A program made the translations under genes and the position numbers. Positions 56,925-64,000 of a stretch of DNA of 64,000 nucleotides are shown here, in pieces (position 1 is the stretch's first letter; each line of letters starts with the position of its first letter). The stretch is taken from contig CM066924.1 of the NCBI GenBank assembly GCA_033964015.1, positions 7,050,251-7,114,250 on the forward strand, given 5' to 3'. The stretch is from Scolanthus callimorphus (taxonomy: Eukaryota > Cnidaria > Anthozoa > Actiniaria > Edwardsiidae). The notes under the pieces are model-generated. The model had not been told where the DNA came from and did not search any database. It saw only the letters and a program-made list of their open reading frames with translations.

Positions 56925-57914
56925 CCTTGTGTGAAAGCTAACGTGCTAATTAAATGGTCCCATGTGTGCTTATGAGCGTTAGCCCTAGTAAGCGGAGAAA
57001 GAGAAAAAATCTCTGACCCCGAGAGGGATTTTTTTCTCTTTCTCCGCTTACTAGGGCTAACGCTCATAAGGGCACACATGGGACCATTTCATTGAAATGG
57101 CTGCATTCATTATGTATACTACAGGGGGGGGGGGGGGGGGGGGGGGGCAGAGGATTTTTGGGGGGGATCTCAAAATTTAGGAACTGGAAAAGGGGGGATG
57201 TCAAGTTTTTTTCATAACATGAAGGGGGGATGCATATTTTTGTTGAGGTATTATATATATTAAGACAAGGTTGTGCAGTTTGATAGTAAATGAAGGAAGG
57301 CTCAATTGTTGAACACCGAGTTTGAACCTCCTTCCTGAAGAAATATCACTTGCACTACTATTCTCGTGTATTCACCCTCTTTCAACTGATATGTTGAAAA
57401 AAAAAACTGCGCGCTTTGCGCGCATAAAGAATTATATTAAACTTAAAAGATCGTAAAAGGCCTTCTTGTTTTACTACAATTCCTCGAGGTCCTCTTCAGT
57501 GGCTTTCGTCTGCCAGACAAAACGCCTTTGGACTTTTGATTAATAGTCTTGTAGCTTCATTGTCAAAACGGAAAACATACCAAACAATCAAATACAAAAT
57601 AAATGATACTCAGCCTATGTGTAGTAAGGCTCCAATCGAGGAGCGCACCAGATCACTTGGTAGAAAGTCACTACCGACACAAAAAAGTAAAGCCACCTAG
57701 GATTTTTATTTGCATTTTTACGCTTTGTATTTTTTTTTATCATTGAGCCTTGTTCTTTATTTTTTGTAAAATTGATATAAATATAAATTGAAAAAATTGT
57801 CTCCGGGGTGATGGGGGGGGGGGGGGGCATGTTTTTCCTTTTGACCAAGAGGGGGGATTCCCCCTGTAGTATACATAATGAATGCAGCCTTAGCACGTTA
57901 GCTTTCACACAAGG
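56925..57914. mobile_element. piggyBac-like element with TTAA TSD
   Basis: 990 bp. Inverted ends CCTTGTGTGAAAGCTAACGT and more, and TTAA outside both (56,921-56,924 and 57,915-57,918). After removal of a nested hairpin, the left arm continues with GGCTGCATTCATTATGTATA and CTACAGGGGG, matching the right arm for about 60 bp. Poly(G) runs lie at 57,125-57,147 and 57,811-57,827. No transposase frame. Confidence 0.8.
56950..57098. repeat. Nested hairpin MITE
   Basis: Nearly perfect palindrome: 'aaatggtcccatgtgtgc', 'ttatgagcgttagccctagt', 'aagcggagaaagagaaaaaa' answered by the inverse text, with a loop of a few bases at about 57,018-57,024. The right arm of the host element is not interrupted at the same point, so this is an insertion in the left arm. 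Confidence 0.85.
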
Positions 57915-57918
57915 TTAA

Positions 57919-58370
57919 TTCCGTATCTCCACTCTGTTGAACTTAGTGCTACGCGGCCACAGGCTTGCCTGAACATCTACATATATCTAGTTGTACTTCT
58001 CTTGAAATCTGTGAACATTATGGGGCTTTGAGCCGTTGTTATGAACGCTCGCTCCCTGTACAATAAAATTCAAGGTTGAAAAAGCCCACCAAGATGGGTT
58101 CGACTTCAGAATACATCCTGCAATGCCCGGCAAATGGAATGAGAGTGCATAGGAGTATGCGATCAAACGTGAGCTAAACACAGTTTGGTCCAGACTTAAG
58201 TTGAAATTGCCCTTGCCCAGAGAGCCCAGAGTTACAAAGTTTGGCATCTGCGCATAGCTATATTTCACTGGGTAGATGAGTCTATTTAATGTGATATTCC
58301 ATTCTAATTTTTGCAGGAGATATTATGGAAATATGAGACAGATCATCCTAAAAATAAGTGTGAGACAAGG
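57919..58370. other. No recognised feature
   Basis: Nothing supportable on either strand. Confidence 0.4.
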
Positions 58371-58374
58371 TTAA

Positions 58375-61300
58375 GAGGCTGTCTCTGTAAGAACGGACCA
58401 CTCGATTTCGGGTTCGGAACAAACCTGTCCTGATATTTATATCACAGAAAGTACTATCTATGCCTACTACCAAAATGCAGTTTTAAGGATCTCAGTAATT
58501 ATTTTCGGGAAGTTTTATGAATTTTGACCAGATGGGGTGAGAAGCCCTCCAAAACGCCAAAATCTCCTAGTCACGGAGAGCAGTTTTCGCGCCTGAAATT
58601 TTTTACTTTCGCATCAAAAACGACAACTCAAATTATATTTCTTGGTGATTTATTGTACAATCTTTCTTCTGAAGGTGAAATCTTGATTACATTTTAATGA
58701 TTTTTGTAAGAAAAATCAAGCTCATTCGAAGGCGTCCCTTACGACATTTGAAAAGGTAGGGGTTGAAAACCCGTCCTGTTTTCGAAAGTGACACTTCCAG
58801 CAGCTAAGATGCACCCTAAAATTTGTAGATTAGGTAATTTCCTTCAGAATTATGCAAAAAAATCTGCGGCACAGCGCGCCGTGGAGATTTGGAAGTGATT
58901 TGAAGTTGAGTCAATATCTTGTTGTTGTTGCGTGACAAGATTTCCATATGCGTCACGCTTATAAGTTCATCGTTTTTCTTTTTATCTCTACAAATAAGGA
59001 AAAACTGCCCAAATGAAGTTTTTGATTGATATCCTTCAAATATTTTCCTAATATTGCATGCATGTTTTTGATCATTCCGAATATCTTATAGTTATAGGAG
59101 CTGACAATACATACGCTTGTTTATCCAAACTCAAGGCGAATTGTCTGGCCTTCCCAAATTCCATTTCTCTTTTAGGAAAAAGGTTTCTTAGAAAATATCA
59201 GTGAAAAGCAATCACTCAACTGATATCAAGTATTGGATGCTATAAACTTCTGTGTATTTGTATCAATTATGGTGCGATTTGTAAGTCTACTGTCCGCAGA
59301 AAGAACAACAATACGTATTCCGAGTGCTTAATAGATAAAGAAAAACCCCTAGGAGAACTAGCTGCTTAATATCATAGACAGACAAACTACAGAAAATGCA
59401 GATCGATTAACTTAATGATGAAGTTTTCTGTGTTTCCATATTCAATGTACCATCGAAAACGTGTTCTTCGATCCTAGCTCAACTAATCTGAAGTTAAGTG
59501 ATTTAATGTTGTTTCTTCTACGTCGCGACGTTCATTAGCATTAGAAAAATGCACAAATTACAGAGTAAAAGTTCATACTTCTACATATTTAAATTTTAAG
59601 TACAATATTTCCGCATCGTTTTGTTCTTACTGCTACGAAATGCCTACAAAAAAACTTGTAAATCTACATACTATGTAGAAGTGTATTTGTAAATTATCAT
59701 AAATTTGCAGTGATTTTTATATTGATTCTAAATTGCCAAAATCTCCCCTTATTTTATAGAATAACAATAGCAGAGAACAACAGGAAATCGGGGGGGGGGG
59801 GGGGGGGGGCGTTCCGGGGGTGCGTTGTCCGCTTTTTCTAGATTAGAACCCCCACAAACATCCCTGGCTACGGGCCTGTTGTACATGCAAATAACAGGCG
59901 TCTGCAAAGCTACTACTATTATAAACGAATTTTATTGGCTAGTAAAACGAAATCGGTAAAAACGTCCTAAAAGGCCAACCTTTTAGGGCTCCTCTGTTGG
60001 TTCTGCTAGATTATTCCTTTAATCTTAGTAAGTCCGGTTTATTGCCATCACATGAATTGAGGGGGGGGGGGGGGGGGGGGGTAACTGGCACTAAAAATAA
60101 AGTGCAGTTTTATCGTCGGTAGAAATGAGGAGTAAACAGGGTGTGGCCCACAGCAAATATACCGGTAATAATAATAATGATAGTAATATTAATAATAGTA
60201 AATTGGGTGTGGTCAAAGGAGACAGCATAGGGTAAAGGAATCAGATGATATCTGACACCCCTAAAATATAGAACTTGAATGAAATTTTTACATACACTAG
60301 GGAATAGGGAGAGCATCCCCGTATATTCTCCCCGCGATATGTATGGGCTAGGTGGGTTCAACGTTCTACCACCCGGGCCTTATTAACAGGGTAAACAAGC
60401 TCCAATTACATGATCGAGGCAACTTCCGGCCAGGGCTGACCAGGCTTGAATTTTTGAGTCCGGGCTCACCGTCTGAACACTCAAATTCACAAAATGTAAT
60501 CACATGGGGGGGGGGGGGGGGGCTATCCACTAACCGGAACGCACGATATTACAAAAAAGCGACTAAGCCTTCTTCGGCTTTCCGTCTCTTCCAGAACTCT
60601 TTGCCACATTTGTAAATGTCATGGCAGTTCTAGTCAACCGGAAACACAAAACATTTATATACTTGGAAGCTAAGCTATATCTAGACTGTTTCCCTCCCAT
60701 AATTATTTAGAGGCAGTTGTTCTGAAATATCCAACATGAATAACTAAATTACACTTTAATGAGCATGACGTCTACAAAATACTAGTATCACTTCAAATCA
60801 GACCCTGAAAAGTGCACATCATAAGTAAGAAAAGAAAGTAATTTAAAGAAAGAACTGAAGAAGATATCGACTAACACTTTGTCGATGGATCGGAGCATTG
60901 AATATGAAACGAAAACATAGATTTAGTTCACCTGCATTTTCTGTTCATGGTCCGTCTATGATAAACATTCACTTAGAAGTTCGTTTCTGTGGACGGTGTC
61001 AGACGGTGGATATACAAATTAACGCACCATAATTGACACCAATACACATCAGTTAGCATCGAATACTTGATATCGGTTGATTCTAGATGGCTTTCTTTTA
61101 GAAAAACAAGTCTTTATCAAAAGGGAAATGGAAGGCCAGACAATTCGCTTTGACTTTGGATAAACAACCGTATGTTATTATCAGCTTTCTAGAATTAAAA
61201 GATATATATTAGAAATGATCAAAAACATGTAATATTAGGAAAATATTTGCCGGATATCAATCAAAAACTTCATTTGGGCAGTTTTTCCTTATTTGTAGAG

Positions 61301-61559
61301 AAGAAAAAGAACAACGATGAACTATTAGCGTGACGCAACTGGAAATCTTGTCACGCAACAACAACAACATATTGACTCAACCTCAAATCACTTCCGAATC
61401 TCCACGGCGCGCTGTGCCGCAGATTTTTTTGCATAATACTGAGATCCTTAAAACTGCATTTTGGTAGTAGGCATAGATAGTACTTTCTGTGATATAAATA
61501 TCAGGGCAGGTTTGTTCCGAACCCGAAATCGAGTGGTCCGTTCTTACAGAGACAGCCTC
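58375..61559. mobile_element. TTAA-flanked element with long inverted arms (Kolobok-like), second copy type
   Basis: Ends GAGGCTGTCTCTGTAAGAAC exact on both sides, with TTAA at 58,371-58,374 and 61,560-61,563. The arms (about 58,375-59,560 and 60,800-61,559) match with divergence; the right arm lacks about 350 bp of the left arm (after 'aaggatctcagtaatt'). The first bases (GAG...TCTGTAA) resemble those of the element at 7,228-11,518. The centre holds two poly(G) runs (59,790-59,809 and 60,061-60,080) and no gene. Confidence 0.8.
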
Positions 61560-61563
61560 TTAA

Positions 61564-62540
61564 CACTCTGGAGTCTCCCGGCGCAAAATGTGCATGAGTT
61601 CGCATCTTTGCTGCCCCTATTTTTATTTTAAGGGTTTGAAAAGCCCTTAGTAAAACCCTAGATCCAGTCCTTACATCTAAGAATGATTTCTACAGATGAG
61701 CAGCTCGTTTTACATGTGGCACAAAGTAAGAACAGAAACAACGAAAATGTTTTACACTGCAAGATTTTAGATCACAAGGCTTACAAAACAAAAAGAGTGA
61801 CTTTTATAAAACAAATGTAATGCTTTCGACACCATTGTTCGATAAAACCTCTGTTTTGATGTGTTCATAGTAACCCTATGGCCTGGTTTCCATATAGTTG
61901 TATCTGTCGTATCAGTCGATCGTGAAAGAATAGAAATAATTTAAGTCTGTTAAAACATTGCACACAAGTAGCAAACAGTATTCAGCAGAGTATTAAGCAA
62001 ACGAGTAAACAGAATAGCTAACCAAGCCACAGGCAGCCCAAGTATAATGGTCGTTTAAAAAAATATTCTGGCTTGGCGATATTTATAGTGTTTATGTGGC
62101 TTTGTGTAAGAGTAATCGAAAAACTCGCTAAATTGCTATAAAATCGTCACTGAGTTCTGGTAAATTATGGCAAATAAAAGTAGAAGACTTACATTAAGTT
62201 GTCCTGTTGTCCTTTCCTCGTCTAGAGGCGTTTAAGAGTGTTTCCGAGGGTTCCACCGGGCCCCTCTAACCAGAGGGGAAGGCACCAAACAACAATATCG
62301 AACGCCTCGCATCGCGACCGAATTTCTTCGATAAATCGCCACTCGATCGGCGCCCTAATCACACCAGGAGAACCGTCTTGCATATATCTTTCCTACAAAG
62401 CAGCGCTGTCTCGATTAAAACATCCGAACACGGTGAATTTCGGTATTTTTTCCGTTAAACTTCGACAAGCCAATTTCACCGACTTGCGAAGTCAGGGGCC
62501 CTTTGGCCCCAGGAAAACCGTTGCTCCAGTTACAGCGTTA
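61564..62540. other. No recognised gene
   Basis: The open frame 62,238-62,546 (102 residues) has no recognisable domain; it overlaps G/C-richer DNA that could equally be a 5' region of a minus-strand gene. Left unassigned. Confidence 0.35.
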
Positions 62541-62542
62541 TC

Positions 62543-62672
62543 CTAGCCAGGCCTTCTGGCTTGATAGCCAGGCCTTCTTGCAAAAAGTCACTGTCACATG
62601 TAGGGGCAGGCTAAATTTGCATGTCGTTCACAATCCCCATTGGCTATCAAGCCAGAAGGCCTGGCTAGGACT
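62543..62672. repeat. Hairpin MITE (CTAGCCAGGCCTTCTGGC family)
   Basis: Inverted ends of 28 bp, CTAGCCAGGCCTTCTGGCTT followed by GATAGCCA, around about 70 bp. The first end is followed by a second partial copy of itself (gatagccaggccttcttgc). Confidence 0.85.
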
Positions 62673-64000
62673 TGATGACGTCACACTCTCAACAAACAAA
62701 GTGGTGAATTATTTGATGGTCTATATTTTGTTGGATTTTAATCAAATCCTATCAAATTTGCCACGGTTATTGAACTCACTCTTCCTGATAATTTTGTTTA
62801 CCTTAATTGGTTGCCATGGCAACAGCCTTTGTTCCAGACCACCCCTATCCAAAATTCTAGATGAGGCTATATCTTTTGAAGAAATCAATTGTAACCTACA
62901 TTGCCTTGTCCACTTATCTTTTTTAGCAGTAGCTCACTTTTAGTAACAAGCAGATTGGTTAATTTTGAAATCTGGGCGGGAAAAATCGGGAAATCCTAAA
63001 ATCGTCTGGGGAGCCTGGGAACCAGGGGGTTGCCATGGCAACCCTGATTGATGAGTCACATCACTCTCTTCAAGTCAAGTATTCATCCTGCCAAGTTTGA
63101 GCACTCTGACTTCAAGAGGTATAGAGATATACCTCTTTTTAGTATTTAGGCATTGATCAAGTTGAGAGTGTGACGTCATCACCCATGCTAATTTGCATAT
63201 CGTTCTTACCTTAATAACTTTTGAACGAAAAGAGCTATCAAAAAACGGAAAACGGCATTGTTCTAGTTTTGCAAAGCTGCCTAACATATGGAGAATTGGC
63301 AAAGATTGGAGACTCTAATTTTTGATAATAGTGGCACTTTAAGATCAGTCGAATACGGCTCACAACCGTAAACGCAACTCAAAACAATAAACAAGATGCG
63401 AGGATCGAATTTGCGGGCTTAAATCCAAATCACGGCGTGATCAAAATAGACCTACGTCTACGATAAAAGTCGAGCGTGTTGATCATCAACAACAATGATT
63501 GACTTTGTAGCCGCGTGTAGCCGCCGGTTCTACAGTACAAATAATGCATTTAAAACAATACAACAAGCTTAAACAAGCTGCCTGCTTCAATATAATGGTT
63601 TCCTTCCTTGCAAGAAGATAATTCCCCCACAGTTGAATGATGCGGTGGACCTTCAGCGTAGCCGACTGTAACGCTAGTTATATTATAACAACATAAAACT
63701 CACCTCTACCAGAAACATAAGGCCTCGCTTTTGCTTTATACCCTCAGGAAAACACCATGAGAATGAGTTTTGGTATACACGACGATCTGACTGAGTGTTT
63801 AAAGCCATGAATTTTGCCCGAAATACCAGTGCATATTTCGACCTCCATGATCATGAACTAGCTGACACGAACGTTATTGTGGAGACATATGACACCACAT
63901 ATTTGATTTCCCCACCTTTAATATACTAGCCAATAATATGCGAAATTGGAACGGTCTAGGCTCCGCTCGGGCAATTCCTGAGAGGAACTTTATTCGCACT
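62673..64000. other. No recognised gene
   Basis: Two 'ttgccatggcaac' palindromes lie at about 62,811 and 63,030. No open frame shows a known domain. The window ends without a feature at the edge. Confidence 0.4.

Noticed and set aside
62238..62546. 102-residue frame near the right end
   Set aside because: No domain recognised, and reading on either strand was unconvincing.

Overview
The window looks like intergenic and intronic DNA of a reef-building (scleractinian) coral. The main evidence is a galaxin-type coding exon at 11,851-14,943, built from 26 double-cysteine repeats; galaxin is an organic-matrix protein of the coral skeleton. Further support comes from GT-AG introns, long poly(C)/poly(G) runs and very dense metazoan transposons (CR1/jockey-like LINEs, a Penelope-like element, BEL/Pao, and piggyBac-, Kolobok-, hAT- and Harbinger-like elements). 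The species cannot be told from the sequence alone. I found no rRNA, tRNA, CRISPR array or bacterial-type gene.

Layout. 1-5.4 kb: old repeats, a 5'-truncated LINE with an intact target-site duplication (TSD), a second LINE fragment and two foldback elements. 5.36-5.44 kb: one orphan exon candidate. 5.9-7.1 kb: a 59-bp minisatellite. 7.2-11.5 kb: a TTAA-flanked element with long inverted arms (Kolobok-like), carrying a nested MITE. 11.6-14.9 kb: the galaxin-like gene, broken by three same-direction frameshifts and by an 871-bp transposon with a 6-bp TSD. 15.6-16.2 kb: two exon remnants of a ZMYM/KIAA1958-type (Crypton-derived) gene. 16.3-31.7 kb: MITEs, LINE fragments, a pair of 183-bp near-identical direct repeats, a Harbinger-like MITE, the 3' part of a Penelope-like element with a GIY-YIG endonuclease, and a hAT-like MITE.

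32,434-40,665 is the most striking object. It is an 8.2-kb element with terminal inverted repeats and a CAATAA TSD. Its two ends carry large, oppositely oriented arrays of a 10-bp repeat, and its interior carries a decayed gene that looks like a DDE transposase. 41.4-42.7 kb: a foldback element with a 9-bp TSD, inserted in an older repeat that survives uninterrupted, in inverted orientation, at 23.2-23.8 kb. 44.5-45.4 kb: a piggyBac-like element. 47.25-49.3 kb: the RNase H and integrase part of a BEL/Pao retrotransposon with an internal 351-bp tandem duplication.

50.85 kb: a signal-peptide first exon with a good splice donor, probably the only lead to an intact host gene. 51.6-55.3 kb: three blocks of a 128-bp satellite; most units carry a perfect 20-bp palindrome with two CRE (TGACGTCA) sites, next to a CACGTG box. 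56.9-57.9 kb and 58.4-61.6 kb: two more TTAA-flanked elements. The rest holds nothing I can identify.

How the parts work together: there is no operon or pathway here. The host genes visible (galaxin-like, a possible secreted protein, a ZMYM-like remnant) are islands among nested transposons. The nesting gives a relative order of insertion. Coordinates of repeat edges are exact where a TSD is quoted and approximate (about 10-50 bp) otherwise.
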